From G963662265 sp963668545 (GTDB taxonomy: Bacteria > Spirochaetota > Spirochaetia > CADAEX01): a stretch of DNA of 64,000 nt. The position numbers and the translations under genes were made by a program. Positions 1 through 8,645 of the stretch are shown piece after piece; position 1 is the first letter of the stretch, and every line of letters begins with the position of its first letter. The notes under the pieces were generated by a model. It saw only the letters and a program-made list of their open reading frames with translations, was not told where the DNA came from and made no database searches. The stretch is from assembly GCA_963668545.1 (NCBI GenBank), contig OY764868.1, forward strand, positions 1,302,001 through 1,366,000. The letters are read 5' to 3'.

Positions 1-631
1 AAGCGAACTTAATGTTTTTTCAGGGATAACAGGGACTGTCGACAGGCAGAACAAGATCGCCCTTACAGGGGTAAACGGAGCGGGAAAATCAACACTTCTT
101 AAAGTAATAACTTCACAGACTGATGCGACTTCAGGAACATCCGCTACAGGGGGAAGTGTCGATACAGGCTATTTCAGCCAGTACTCATCCGATATTCTTG
201 ACCCTGAAAAAACAATCTATGAAGAGCTGCAGTCCCGGGTTCCGAATGAAACAAAGGGTTATATCATGAACCTTCTGGGGGCCTTCCTTTTTTCAGGTGA
301 TGATGCTGATAAAAAGATCTCTGTCCTTTCGGGAGGAGAGAAAAGCAGGGTAATGCTTGCACTCCTTTTTTCAAAGCCGCTTAATTTCCTTGTCCTTGAT
401 GAGCCGACAAACCACCTTGATATCGCAAGCAGGGAGGTGCTTCTAAACGCTCTTATAGATTTTGAAGGGACTGTTATTGTGGTAAGCCATGACAGGTATT
501 TCCTCAGGAGTTTTGTAAACAGGGTATTTGAGATAGATAAGGGGAGAATGAACATATATGAAGGGGACTATAATTATTACCTTGAAAAAAAGGGGGAGCA
601 GGAATTTATCCCCCGTAGCCTGCTTTCTTAA
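1..631 (+). CDS. ABC-F family ATPase, C-terminal part (5' end outside window)
   Basis: The gene enters from the left edge in frame 2, and about 209 C-terminal residues are visible. They form the second nucleotide-binding domain of an ABC-F protein: Walker A GVNGAGKST near base 70, signature LSGGEKSR near base 325, Walker B with DEPTNHLD near base 400 and the switch histidine in VVSHDRYF. The DEPTNHLD sequence is diagnostic for ABC-F (Uup/EttA/ribosome-protection) proteins, which have no membrane domain and act on ribosomes. The protein stops shortly after the domain, so there is no long C-terminal extension. Its 3' end overlaps the convergent murE by 26 bases. The subfamily cannot be decided from this half. 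Confidence 0.93.
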   Translation, partial: SELNVFSGITGTVDRQNKIALTGVNGAGKSTLLKVITSQTDATSGTSATGGSVDTGYFSQYSSDILDPEKTIYEELQSRVPNETKGYIMNLLGAFLFSGDDADKKISVLSGGEKSRVMLALLFSKPLNFLVLDEPTNHLDIASREVLLNALIDFEGTVIVVSHDRYFLRSFVNRVFEIDKGRMNIYEGDYNYYLEKKGEQEFIPRSLLS

Positions 632-2117
632 GCGCTTTCTCCGCTGCCTTTCTCTCGTTCCAGGCAATCTTCCCTTCAGCATATATTATGGATGACTCGT
701 GCCCCTTTCCGAGGAGTATTACTGTATCGCCGGGGAGGGCAATTTCAACAGCCCTGTTTATCGCTTCCTGCCTGTCAGGTATCAGGTAGATATTATCCTG
801 ATTGAAATCCTTGTTTATACCCCCCTTTATCTCTTCGAGAATAGCTGTCGCATCTTCCCCCCTGGGGTCCTCATCTGCAAGGATTACAATATCAGAGTAT
901 GAAGATGCAATTCTTCCCTGAACAGGGCGTTTTTCCGTATCCCTTTCCCCTGCTGATCCGAATACAGTTATAAGCCTGTTCTTAACAGTCTGCTTTATAA
1001 GGGGGAATATTTTTTCGAAAGCCCCAGGAGTATGGGCGTAATCAACAATAACTGAGAAAGGCTGTCCCATTTCAACTGTATCCATCCTTCCGTTTACAGG
1101 GATAACTGATTCAACAAGATGTGCAAAATCACCGATATCCCTTCCTGTTGACAGGGCTGCTGTAAGAACTGCGGCTGTGATATTATCTACATTGAAAATG
1201 CCGGGGATATTCATTTTTACAGGATATTTTTTCCCGTTCATGGATATAACAAATTCTGTTCTGATTCCGTCCGATTTTATATTAAGCGCACAGACAGTAT
1301 TCGGGTTTTCAGGTTCAGGACCTGAATATGAAGAGCCGTGATAGTAATATATCTCTGAATCTGCAGCATCTGTGAATTTTGCTGCAAACTTCTCATCAGC
1401 ATTCACCACACAGAAGTCAGATGCTTTTCTGAAAAGGTTTGCCTTGTCATTTACATAGTTTTCTATAGTTCCGTGAAACTCAAGATGCTCATGCGATATG
1501 TTTGTAAGCACCCCTGAATTGTACTTTACATCTCTGAGCCTTGCAGTTTTTTCACTCAGTCCGTGTGAAGTTGATTCCACAACAGCAAATTCAAAATTGT
1601 TTTCAACCATTTGGGAAAGTATCTTCATTATCTCAGGCGATTCAGGAGTCGACTGCCTGTATGGATTTTTTTCTATAATTCCTGAACTGTCATATTCAAC
1701 CGTTGATATGAATCCTGTCCTGTGGCCAGCTTTCTTGAGAAGCTGATAAATGAAGGATACTGTCGAGCTTTTCCCGTCTGTTCCTGTGACACCTATGATA
1801 TTGAGTTTATGAGAAGGAAAATCATAATAGGCTGCAGAGAACGATGACATTGCATTTCTGGTGTTTTCTGTAACTATGTATGTCAGCCCTTCAATATATT
1901 CATCCGGTTCCTTTTCGACAAAGACTGCAGAAGCCCCAAGTTCAAAAGCGCTTCTTATATATCTGTGGCCGTCTGTATGGACACCTGTCAGTGCAAAGAA
2001 AGCATACCCTTTTCCGACTGACCGTGAATCATATGCAATCCCTGTTATATCTTTCTCTGTACTGCCTTTAATGCTTATTATGTTGCAGTATTTAATTAAA
2101 CCTGTTAACCTTTTCAT
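606..2117 (-). CDS. murE: UDP-N-acetylmuramoyl-tripeptide synthetase MurE
   Basis: A Mur ligase of 503 aa, normal length for MurE, which adds the third amino acid of the peptidoglycan stem peptide in the cytoplasm. The N-terminal UDP-binding domain carries the family SRSVGKGYAFFAL-type motif. The ATP loop is GVTGTDGKSS (about residue 109), where TGTNGKTT is usual. The central STSHGLSE and HLEFHG motifs are present. The amino-acid pocket motif near residue 405 reads DEDPRGED: the Arg resembles DAP-type DNPR enzymes, but the Asp/Glu context differs. Spirochaetes often use ornithine at this position, so the substrate (DAP, Lys or Orn) is left open. The gene is convergent with the ABC-F gene and divergent from queD. 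Confidence 0.93.
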   Translation of the reverse strand: MKRLTGLIKYCNIISIKGSTEKDITGIAYDSRSVGKGYAFFALTGVHTDGHRYIRSAFELGASAVFVEKEPDEYIEGLTYIVTENTRNAMSSFSAAYYDFPSHKLNIIGVTGTDGKSSTVSFIYQLLKKAGHRTGFISTVEYDSSGIIEKNPYRQSTPESPEIMKILSQMVENNFEFAVVESTSHGLSEKTARLRDVKYNSGVLTNISHEHLEFHGTIENYVNDKANLFRKASDFCVVNADEKFAAKFTDAADSEIYYYHGSSYSGPEPENPNTVCALNIKSDGIRTEFVISMNGKKYPVKMNIPGIFNVDNITAAVLTAALSTGRDIGDFAHLVESVIPVNGRMDTVEMGQPFSVIVDYAHTPGAFEKIFPLIKQTVKNRLITVFGSAGERDTEKRPVQGRIASSYSDIVILADEDPRGEDATAILEEIKGGINKDFNQDNIYLIPDRQEAINRAVEIALPGDTVILLGKGHESSIIYAEGKIAWNERKAAEKALKKAGYGG

Positions 2118-2172
2118 TACGGAAGAATAGTAGCAGTAAACTTCTGCTGGTTCAAGTATCGGAGGATTTTAA

Positions 2173-2547
2173 ATGTTTACAGTAAGGATTGAAGACAGCT
2201 TTGCAGCGGCCCATTACATAAAAAACTATCACGGTAAATGTGAAAATCTTCACGGTCATAACTACAAGGTAAGGGTATATGTCAGGGGGGATGAGCTTGA
2301 CAGGGGGGGGATGCTTCTTGATTTTTCAATACTGAAGAAAGCTCTTAAAGAGGTTTTTAAAGAACTAGACCATAAAAACCTTAATGAAATTGAGCTTTTT
2401 GAAAGATTCGATCCTTCTGCAGAGCTTATAGCAAAATATATCTATGACAGGATAAAACCGCTTCTTCCTGAAGAGGGCAGGAGATATCACCTTTCCAGGG
2501 TTGAGATATTTGAAACCGAAAAAAACATGGCAGTTTATGAGGCATAG
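2173..2547 (+). CDS. queD: 6-carboxytetrahydropterin synthase (QueD/PTPS family)
   Basis: A 124-aa protein of the PTPS/QueD fold. It shows the CxxxHGHNY motif (catalytic Cys followed by two zinc-binding His), the first zinc His in AAHY, the LDHKNLNE segment and a C-terminal pterin-binding Glu in VEIFETEKN. QueD converts dihydroneopterin triphosphate to 6-carboxytetrahydropterin in queuosine/7-deazaguanine synthesis. The CxxxHGH spacing favours QueD over folate-type PTPS. The start ATG follows a GGAGG Shine-Dalgarno sequence. A G8 tract lies at 2303-2310 within the gene. The next gene starts 3 nt after the stop, so the two are probably co-translated. No other queuosine gene is visible here. 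Confidence 0.88.
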   Translation: MFTVRIEDSFAAAHYIKNYHGKCENLHGHNYKVRVYVRGDELDRGGMLLDFSILKKALKEVFKELDHKNLNEIELFERFDPSAELIAKYIYDRIKPLLPEEGRRYHLSRVEIFETEKNMAVYEA

Positions 2548-2550
2548 CTG

Positions 2551-3693
2551 ATGGATTCAACAGCTTCCTCAAACAGCTGCCGGACTTCAGTTTCAGGGGA
2601 AAATGAAGAATATTTCAACAGCCAGATAATCACATATATAGGCAACAAGAGAAGCCTTCTCTCCTTTATAGGAAGCGGGGTTGAAAAGGTAAGGAAATCA
2701 CTTGATAAGGAAAAACTTGATATCTTTGATGTATTTTCTGGATCCGGTATAGTTTCCAGGTATTTCAAGCAGTTTTCAAACCGCCTTATTGTCAATGATC
2801 TTGAAAAATACTCGGAAGTGATCAGCAGCTGCTACCTTTCAAACAGGTCGGAAACAGATATTCCCCTTCTCAGTGATTTCTACAGTGATATTAGAGGCAG
2901 ACTGGAGAATCAGAGCCTAAAGCGTGGATTTATTACAGAGCTTTATTCACCTGAAAATGATGAAAACATAAGAAAGGGGGAAAGGGTTTTCTATACCGGG
3001 AGAAATGCCCGGTATATAGATACAGCCCGTCAGTATATTGAACACCTTCCGCTGGAATACAGGCATTTTTTTCTTGCTCCTCTTCTTTCGGAAGCTTCTG
3101 TTCATGCCAATACATCAGGAGTATTCAAGGGTTTCTATAAGGATTCTCATCTGAATATAGGGAAATTCGGCGGCAACAGGGGGGATGCTCTGGTGAGGAT
3201 ACTCGGAGATATAAACCTCCCTTTTCCCGTTTTCAGCAATTATGAATGCAGCGTGGAGATCCACAGGGGGGACTCCAATATTATTGCAGGATGTGTGGAT
3301 GAGGTTGATGTAGCCTATCTTGATCCCCCTTACAACCAGCACCCCTACGGTTCAAATTATTTCATGCTCAATCTCATAACTGATTACATCAAGCCTGACA
3401 GAATAAGCGAGGTATCAGGTATCCCTGCAGACTGGAACAGGTCCTCCTACAATAAAAGGGCGGAATCCCTTGAATCTTTCAGAACCCTTGTCAGGAACCT
3501 CAAGGCAAAGTACCTTCTTATTTCGTTTAACTCAGAAGGATTTATTACCCTTGATGAGATGAAAAAGATGCTTGCTGAAATAGGAAAGCTTGAAATCCTT
3601 GAAACAAAGTACAACACATTCAGGGGAAGCCGTAATTTACGGAAGAGGAAGATACATGTCAAGGAGTATCTTTACCTTGTCGAGAAGCATTAA
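2551..3693 (+). CDS. D12-class DNA adenine-N6 methyltransferase
   Basis: A 380-aa protein with the order of motifs seen in Dam/D12 class methyltransferases. TYIGNKRSLLSFI near residue 28 corresponds to the YxGGK-like AdoMet region. DVFSGSGIVSRYF near residue 60 is the FxGxG motif. YLDPPYNQHPYGSNYF near residue 253 is the catalytic DPPY motif for N6-adenine methylation. Target recognition cannot be read from sequence. No restriction endonuclease is adjacent, so it looks like an orphan methyltransferase. It starts 3 nt after queD and ends by overlapping the toxin gene on the other strand by 4 nt. Confidence 0.85.
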   Translation: MDSTASSNSCRTSVSGENEEYFNSQIITYIGNKRSLLSFIGSGVEKVRKSLDKEKLDIFDVFSGSGIVSRYFKQFSNRLIVNDLEKYSEVISSCYLSNRSETDIPLLSDFYSDIRGRLENQSLKRGFITELYSPENDENIRKGERVFYTGRNARYIDTARQYIEHLPLEYRHFFLAPLLSEASVHANTSGVFKGFYKDSHLNIGKFGGNRGDALVRILGDINLPFPVFSNYECSVEIHRGDSNIIAGCVDEVDVAYLDPPYNQHPYGSNYFMLNLITDYIKPDRISEVSGIPADWNRSSYNKRAESLESFRTLVRNLKAKYLLISFNSEGFITLDEMKKMLAEIGKLEILETKYNTFRGSRNLRKRKIHVKEYLYLVEKH

Positions 3694-4067
3694 TCCAGGA
3701 GCTGAAGACCCAGGGGTGTAAAATAATTAAAATCATTAAGGTTTTCAGTTGCCAGTTTTGAGTTTGAAATAATTGCAGCAGCTGCTATCATTGCATCGAT
3801 CCGTAAATAACGCTTCCGTCCTGTTTCATTAAACAGCCGTGCAGCCTCGGCAGCCTGATCTGCAGTAAAGGGTAATATCCTTTCTTCAATCAGAGATGCA
3901 ACAAGCGAAATTCCTTCTTCATCTACAGGCCCGCAGATAAACTCATACCAGGAAACAGCAGATGTCAGCAGATCTTCTCCGGTGTTTATCCAGGTAACTA
4001 TCTTTTCCATTTCAGATGACTCCCGGACAAGAGCTCTTATCAGGTAGTTTGTATCAAGAAGAATCAT
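3690..4067 (-). CDS. PIN-domain toxin, VapC-like
   Basis: A 125-aa PIN domain. The acidic metal-binding residues are in place: D5 in LLDTNYLI, E42 in SWYEF, D91 in RIDAMIAAAA and D112 in ENLNDF. PIN toxins are Mg-dependent ribonucleases that cleave tRNA or rRNA and are held inactive by the neighbouring antitoxin. The start ATG overlaps the stop of the upstream gene (ATGA), the usual arrangement for a translationally coupled toxin-antitoxin pair. The 3' end overlaps the convergent methyltransferase gene by 4 nt. All active-site positions are intact, so there is no sign of decay. Confidence 0.88.
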   Translation of the reverse strand: MILLDTNYLIRALVRESSEMEKIVTWINTGEDLLTSAVSWYEFICGPVDEEGISLVASLIEERILPFTADQAAEAARLFNETGRKRYLRIDAMIAAAAIISNSKLATENLNDFNYFTPLGLQLLD

Positions 4068-4333
4068 TTCTCATGTCTCCATTCTGCCCTGTTTTCTGAT
4101 GCCTCCAGAAGGTAGGCATCAGCTGCCTCAGGATCAAGTCCTTTTTTTTCCTGATATAAATAAAGATTAGATAACTTTTCCTTCCTTTTCTCTTCTATCT
4201 GTCTGTCTGCAATTTTGACAGCTTTTCTGACAACTTCTGCCTGGGATACATGCCAGAGGAGAGAAAGTTTTTTTAATCTGGAAACAGTTTCATCATCAAG
4301 AGCAAATGTTGCTCTGTTATTCATTTTTGCCAT
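4064..4333 (-). CDS. Antitoxin partner of the PIN toxin (ribbon-helix-helix type)
   Basis: An 89-aa protein. Its N-terminus (NNRATFALDDETVSRLKKL) fits a ribbon-helix-helix DNA-binding domain, followed by a basic, helical, charged C-terminal tail typical of the toxin-neutralising part. An in-frame ATG 18 nt upstream (4351) would give 95 aa. The 4333 start is preferred because a TTGTAA-16-TATAAT promoter ends six nucleotides before it, and a start at 4351 would lie upstream of the transcript. There is no Shine-Dalgarno sequence, so translation may be leaderless; ATG 4324 is another option. Antitoxins of this kind usually repress their own promoter. Confidence 0.8.
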   Translation of the reverse strand: MAKMNNRATFALDDETVSRLKKLSLLWHVSQAEVVRKAVKIADRQIEEKRKEKLSNLYLYQEKKGLDPEAADAYLLEASENRAEWRHEK

Positions 4334-4339
4334 ACCATA

Positions 4340-4367
4340 ATTATATACCATAAAAAAAACTTTACAA
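4340..4367 (-). promoter_or_regulatory. Promoter of the toxin-antitoxin pair
   Basis: On the minus strand TTGTAA (4367-4362) is followed after 16 nt by a perfect TATAAT (4345-4340). The expected transcription start falls at about 4333, on the first base of the ATG, which suggests a leaderless mRNA. Confidence 0.6.
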
Positions 4368-4514
4368 GAATGAGATTGAGCAGGAATTGTAAGTATTCAT
4401 ATGTAATATTCTGCAAAGACTGATTTTTCTTAAGAATGGAAATTTATAAAGAATTTTCTATAAGTCTTCCTGATGTATGAATAATGATTTATGATAAAAT
4501 TAAAGGAGATGTTG

Positions 4515-5165
4515 ATGAAAATAGCAGGAATAACAGATATACACGGTGATTTAACATATTTGAAAAAAGCTGAAACCTATATCAGAAATGCTGACATTGT
4601 CTTTATTTCGGGTGATATTACCCATTTCGGGGGAGTTCCTGAAGCATCTGCAATTCTGGGCAGGATATCTGAAATAAACAGCAGAATATATGCTGTTTCC
4701 GGGAACTGTGACAGTCCTGAAATTGAAGCTTACCTTAAAAAAGAGGGAATGCATCCTGAAGGAAAAAGCATAAAAGACGGGGACAGGTCAGTATCTGTTT
4801 CCGGTATGGGAGGGTCATTGTCAGGACCTTTAAAAACTCCCCACACAAGGCCGGAAAATGATTTTATGGATTTTTATGAAAATCTTGCAGGAAATGCGGA
4901 TATTATAATTTCTCATCAGCCTCCTTATAAAACTTTTGCAGACAGGGTTGTGGGGCATCTTCATACAGGGAGCAAAGCGTTAAGATCATATATTGATAAA
5001 AGTGGACCTTTATTATGCCTGTGCGGTCATATCCATGAATCAAGCGGAATGGAATACTACGGAAATACACTTGTAATAAATCCGGGACCTTTCAAAGAAG
5101 GCAGAATGGCTGTGATTGAGATTGACAGCAATAATAAAGTATCTGCAAGAATTATTGCAGAATAA
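4515..5165 (+). CDS. Metallophosphoesterase, YfcE/MJ0936-like
   Basis: A calcineurin-like phosphoesterase of 216 aa. All metal-binding motifs are present in order: TDIHGD (DxH), SGDITHFGG (GD), SGNCDSPE (GNxD), SHQPPY and CGHIHES (GHxH). Such proteins hydrolyse phosphodiesters or phosphomonoesters in a di-metal centre; the substrate cannot be predicted. The start is placed at 4515 because AAAGGAG lies 6 nt before it. An upstream ATG at 4491 would put that ribosome binding site inside the coding region. The gene is monocistronic, followed 58 nt later by msrA in the same direction. Confidence 0.85.
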   Translation: MKIAGITDIHGDLTYLKKAETYIRNADIVFISGDITHFGGVPEASAILGRISEINSRIYAVSGNCDSPEIEAYLKKEGMHPEGKSIKDGDRSVSVSGMGGSLSGPLKTPHTRPENDFMDFYENLAGNADIIISHQPPYKTFADRVVGHLHTGSKALRSYIDKSGPLLCLCGHIHESSGMEYYGNTLVINPGPFKEGRMAVIEIDSNNKVSARIIAE

Positions 5166-5223
5166 AATATTTATACACTTCATTCTTTAAAATGCTTATA
5201 TTTTCAGCAGTGAGGTATTATTC

Positions 5224-5715
5224 ATGGAAAAAGCAATACTTGCCGGAGGATGCTTCTGGGGAATGCAGGACCTTATCCGGAAACTGCCCGGTGTTATAAA
5301 GACTCGTGTGGGATATACCGGGGGTGATGTTCCTGATGCTACATACCAAAACCATGGACTGCATGCAGAAGCAGTAGAAATAATCTTTAATCCCGATGAG
5401 ATTTCATACCGCCGTATTCTGGAATACTTTTTTCAGATTCATGATCCCACAACAGCAGATCGGCAGGGTTTTGATATGGGCACTTCATACAGATCTGCAA
5501 TATATACTGTCAATGAAGAGCAGAGAAAAACTGCGCTGCAGACAATAGCTGATGTTGATGCCTCAGGATTATGGCCTGGAAAGGTTGTAACAGAAGTTGA
5601 AAATGCAGGAGATTTCTGGGAAGCCGAACCTGAGCATCAGGATTATCTTGAGCGGTATCCGAATGGATATACCTGCCACTTTCCAAGGCCGGACTGGGTA
5701 CTTCCAGGGAAGTAA
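5224..5715 (+). CDS. msrA: Peptide-methionine (S)-S-oxide reductase MsrA
   Basis: A 163-aa MsrA. The catalytic GCFWG motif holds Cys10. The conserved HAEAVEI, HDPTTADRQGFDMGTSYRSAIY and DFWEAEPEHQDYL segments follow, and a likely resolving Cys151 sits in GYTCHFPRPDW. MsrA reduces methionine-S-sulfoxide in oxidised proteins with thioredoxin. Family motifs are complete and the length is normal for a single-domain enzyme, with no MsrB fusion. A weak Shine-Dalgarno (GAGG) precedes the ATG by about 10 nt. It stands alone between the phosphoesterase and the convergent arfB. Confidence 0.95.
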   Translation: MEKAILAGGCFWGMQDLIRKLPGVIKTRVGYTGGDVPDATYQNHGLHAEAVEIIFNPDEISYRRILEYFFQIHDPTTADRQGFDMGTSYRSAIYTVNEEQRKTALQTIADVDASGLWPGKVVTEVENAGDFWEAEPEHQDYLERYPNGYTCHFPRPDWVLPGK

Positions 5716-5816
5716 TATTCATATGGTAATCCCTGATCAGGTTTGAACACTCCTGAATAATATTTAACTAAAACAGACACACTTTGTATAGTAATTTCCA
5801 GACGCTAATTATCATT

Positions 5817-6224
5817 TTAATATTTTAAATTTCTGAGATTTTTGATTTCAGCCCGTATTTTTTTGCTTTTAATTCTTCTCTCATTTGATGCTTTTGTAGG
5901 TTTTGTTGAACGCCTCTTTTTTCTTCTGACAAGTGCGGCAGTAATAAGAGACACTGCCCTTTCTTCGGCAATCTCCCTGTTGCGGGTCTGGCTTCTTTCC
6001 TCTGATGAATGGATTACAAGTTCCCCGCCTGAATTAATCCTGCCGTAAAGCCTGTGCATTATAAGATCTTTATCTTCAGCAGTCAGGGGAAGATCATCAA
6101 CAGCAATTTTTAATACAGCTTTTGTCTCTGTCTTGTTGACATGCTGTCCGCCAGGTCCTCCCGATCTTGCAAATGAGAATTCTCCGTATGTGACGATCCA
6201 TTTTTTCAATTCATCTCTGTTCAT
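5817..6224 (-). CDS. arfB: Peptidyl-tRNA hydrolase ArfB (YaeJ-type ribosome rescue factor)
   Basis: A 135-aa class I release-factor-like protein. It has only the catalytic domain: the GGQ motif at about residues 25-27 in SGGPGGQHVNKTETK, followed by a basic C-terminal tail rich in Lys and Arg (RRKKRRSTKPTKASNERR) that in ArfB/YaeJ threads into the empty mRNA channel. ArfB hydrolyses peptidyl-tRNA on stalled ribosomes. There is no stop-codon recognition domain, which separates it from prfB elsewhere in this window. The ATG at 6224 is chosen because GGGGA lies 8-12 nt before it. A TTG at 6239 is an alternative that would add five residues. Confidence 0.93.
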   Translation of the reverse strand: MNRDELKKWIVTYGEFSFARSGGPGGQHVNKTETKAVLKIAVDDLPLTAEDKDLIMHRLYGRINSGGELVIHSSEERSQTRNREIAEERAVSLITAALVRRKKRRSTKPTKASNERRIKSKKIRAEIKNLRNLKY

Positions 6225-6359
6225 CTGTCTGTTCCCCAATGCACTGAAAAGCAGTGATACATGAAATATATTATATTTAAATCAGGGAAGTAAATAAATA
6301 TCATTACTACCAGATTTTATATCCGTGATAAAATTGTATCATTATTCAAGGGGGATATT

Positions 6360-7349
6360 ATGACAAAACTTGACAAGCTTGCCGAACTTCTGAAAAAAGC
6401 TCCTGATGAAGTTTTTATCCAGCCTCATAATGTCCCGGATCCCGATGCCCTTGCAAGTTCCTTTGCGCTGCAGGATCTTTTAAGGCAGAAAGGGGTGGAT
6501 GCTGTAATTGTTTATGAAAACGAGGTTGAAAAGGCCAACTCCCTTAAAATGCTTGAGCTCTTCGGTATAGACATATATCCTGCATCCGGGGTTGCAACTC
6601 TCGGAGAAGAGGACTGGACAGTCCTTGTGGATGTACAGAAAGGGAACTCCAATGTAACTGATCTTGTCACAGATGAGGTTGCTGTTATTGATCATCATGA
6701 ATATATGGGGAATAACGGTTACAGGTTTGAGGATATAAGGCCGGAAGTCGGAGCCTGTTCAAGCATTCTTGCTTCCTACTATTTTGAAAACAGTCTTGAG
6801 ATGTCGAGAAATATTGCAACAGCCCTTCTTTACGGTATTTTCATGGATACAGACAATCTCACCAGGGGAGTATCAGTATTTGATATTGATATGTTCTACC
6901 GTCTTTACAGCTTGTCCAATATTACATATATAAGCGAGCTTAAAGGGAACCAGATCAGCAAGTCTGATCTGATGGATTATGCAAAGGCTTTCAGTTCTGT
7001 TGAAATATATGATGAAATTGGATTTCTCTACCTGGACAACAATAATGATTCCCTTCTCGGCGCTGCAAGCGATATTGTGATTACAATAGCAGGGGTTAAT
7101 GCAGTTGTCGCATATTCTCCAAGGGAGGGGGGGATAAAGTTTTCGACCAGAAGTATAGATAAAAAAATAAAGGCAAATGATTTTGTCAGGTTTATCCTGA
7201 AAGACACCGGTTTCGGGGGAGGTCATGATTCAATGGCAGGGGGATTTCTCCCCAGGGAAAATCTTGAGGATAACAGGAGCCTTGACACCTTTGTCAGATA
7301 CAGGGCAATTTCATATCTGGACATGATAAACAAGAGGATTTCTGAATAA
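6360..7349 (+). CDS. DHH-family phosphoesterase (NrnA-like)
   Basis: A 329-aa DHH/DHHA1 protein. Metal-binding motifs: HNVPDPDA (H23, D27, D29), VDVQKG (D91) and the signature IDHHEY (D111-H112-H113). The C-terminal DHHA1 domain ends in GFGGGHDSMAGG. NrnA-like members degrade short oligoribonucleotides and can dephosphorylate pAp; others hydrolyse cyclic dinucleotides. There is no attached PAS or GGDEF domain, so it is not GdpP. The start ATG follows AAGGGGG. It may end the turnover of c-di-GMP-derived pGpG in a cell that also encodes HD-GYP proteins, which is inference only. Confidence 0.85.
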   Translation: MTKLDKLAELLKKAPDEVFIQPHNVPDPDALASSFALQDLLRQKGVDAVIVYENEVEKANSLKMLELFGIDIYPASGVATLGEEDWTVLVDVQKGNSNVTDLVTDEVAVIDHHEYMGNNGYRFEDIRPEVGACSSILASYYFENSLEMSRNIATALLYGIFMDTDNLTRGVSVFDIDMFYRLYSLSNITYISELKGNQISKSDLMDYAKAFSSVEIYDEIGFLYLDNNNDSLLGAASDIVITIAGVNAVVAYSPREGGIKFSTRSIDKKIKANDFVRFILKDTGFGGGHDSMAGGFLPRENLEDNRSLDTFVRYRAISYLDMINKRISE

Positions 7350-7381
7350 AGTGAAGTCAGATCCGGGATTGCCTGACCGAA

Positions 7382-8059
7382 TCAGTCCTGATAGGGACAG
7401 GCATAGAGGTTTTTCTTTTTTAATCCGTTTTTCCTCCCTCTCTGTATCCACCCTGCTGTACCCATCAGACGGTAAAGAAGAGAGGGAAATCTTACAGATA
7501 CAAACATATTTTCAATTTCAGATTCATTGTCATTCTCAATATCAGCTGCCAGAGTTCTGAATGATTTCAGAATATCTCTCTTTAAGGGAGAACGGAGAGG
7601 AATACCTTTCATCTGTTTATATGCTTCTCCCATTCCAAGGCCTATGCCAAAGCGCCAGTTGAGCCTGTTTTTCCTGCAGTAGATTTCCATTATTTTAAGG
7701 GCGTCCCTGTTCTGGACAGCTTCAGGAAACCCGCAGTTTATAAAAGCATAGACTTTTATCTTTTTTTCTGCTTTCAACTCTTTTCTGTGCTCCTCATATC
7801 TTTTAAGCCAGAAAGAGAGATGCCCAGGTAAGGTATCAATATATAACGGAAGTGCCAGTATCCAGATATCAGCAGAATCCATCTTTTCGAAGAATTCATC
7901 CCCACTGACTATATAGGAACGGGGCAGCGTGAGAATGTCAGGCTCCCCGTAACTGATATTTTCATCTTCAAGGAAAGATGCTATATCTTTTAAAATCTGG
8001 TAAGAATTACTGCTGTTTTTTTCACGCGGGCTGCCATTTAAATAAAGTATTTTTTTCAC
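7382..8059 (-). CDS. Flavodoxin-fold NAD(P)H-dependent oxidoreductase
   Basis: A 225-aa protein starting with the FMN phosphate loop LNGSPREKNSSNS and continuing with an ILALPLYIDTLPGHL segment that matches the second flavin loop of NADPH-dependent FMN reductases. The C-terminal part (YRLMGTAGWIQRGRKNGLKKKNLYACPYQD) is basic and not recognised. It starts by a 4-nt ATGA overlap with the upstream gene, which has the same fold, so the two are one operon, probably repressed by the divergent TetR protein. The substrate is unknown. Confidence 0.72.
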   Translation of the reverse strand: MKKILYLNGSPREKNSSNSYQILKDIASFLEDENISYGEPDILTLPRSYIVSGDEFFEKMDSADIWILALPLYIDTLPGHLSFWLKRYEEHRKELKAEKKIKVYAFINCGFPEAVQNRDALKIMEIYCRKNRLNWRFGIGLGMGEAYKQMKGIPLRSPLKRDILKSFRTLAADIENDNESEIENMFVSVRFPSLLYRLMGTAGWIQRGRKNGLKKKNLYACPYQD

Positions 8060-8607
8060 TTCTTTTCCTCTTCAAAAAAACTCATAAAACCTGAAAAATC
8101 ATTTTCAGATTTTATAATCATGGTATTAATATTCCCCTTGTGAATATTATCACTCAGATTTTCACCTGTTTTTACGAAAATTTCACACTCATCCTCATCA
8201 AGATTTGTTCCGTATCCTGCCATAAAAGGTACAGGAGAGTTTTTATAACGTTTCGGATGATGTGTCTCTCCCTTATAGATCCTGAAAAAGGGAAGGGCCC
8301 TTCCGAGAAAGCGGTCCTGAACTATCTTGAGAAGCGGGCTGTAGCTGCCCCAGGTAACAGGACACAGGTAGAGAACCTTATCGCTGTTTACCTCCTCTTT
8401 CATGACCTTTTCCAGATCATCCCTGAAAACACATATACCCGGAGTCCTGATCCAGCACCCGAAACAGCCGCAGCATGCCTCCATTGACAACTGACTGAGA
8501 TCAAAAAATTTAAAACTCCCTTCTGATGTCTCTGCCTTCTTTTTAAGAAATCCCAGTATCTTTCTGCCGAATTCATCAGCAGTGTCATGTATTATGACTG
8601 ATTTCAT
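8056..8607 (-). CDS. Flavodoxin-fold iron-sulfur flavoprotein-like reductase
   Basis: A 183-aa NADPH-dependent FMN-reductase family protein with a cysteine cluster CCGCFGCWIRTPGICVFRDD near residue 44, the GCxGCxxxxxGxCxxxDD pattern common in this family and in iron-sulfur flavoproteins. The flavin-loop segment YLCPVTWGSYSPLLK follows. The first flavin loop is degenerate, with IHDTADEFGRK where GSPR is usual. It has a clear ribosome binding site (AAAGGGG). It is the first gene of a two-gene operon transcribed away from the tetR-like gene, from a promoter overlapped by two TetR-type operators. A role in handling quinones, nitro compounds or other electrophiles is plausible but not shown. Confidence 0.72.
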   Translation of the reverse strand: MKSVIIHDTADEFGRKILGFLKKKAETSEGSFKFFDLSQLSMEACCGCFGCWIRTPGICVFRDDLEKVMKEEVNSDKVLYLCPVTWGSYSPLLKIVQDRFLGRALPFFRIYKGETHHPKRYKNSPVPFMAGYGTNLDEDECEIFVKTGENLSDNIHKGNINTMIIKSENDFSGFMSFFEEEKK

Positions 8608-8621
8608 ATATACCCCTTTCC

Positions 8622-8642
8622 TATGTTTACACTGTCAACATA
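8622..8642. promoter_or_regulatory. TetR-type operator, copy 1
   Basis: A 21-bp interrupted palindrome with outer half-sites TATGTT and AACATA. It is identical in all 21 positions to the copy 36 bp away (8658-8678). It lies just downstream of the predicted transcription start of the flavoprotein operon, where a bound repressor would block elongation or open-complex formation. Confidence 0.8.
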
Positions 8643-8645
8643 GGA

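Noticed and set aside
2303..2310. G8 tract in queD as a phase-variation switch
   Set aside because: Similar G8 tracts lie in hisF and the GldA-like gene and simply encode Gly codons; such housekeeping genes are unlikely switches.
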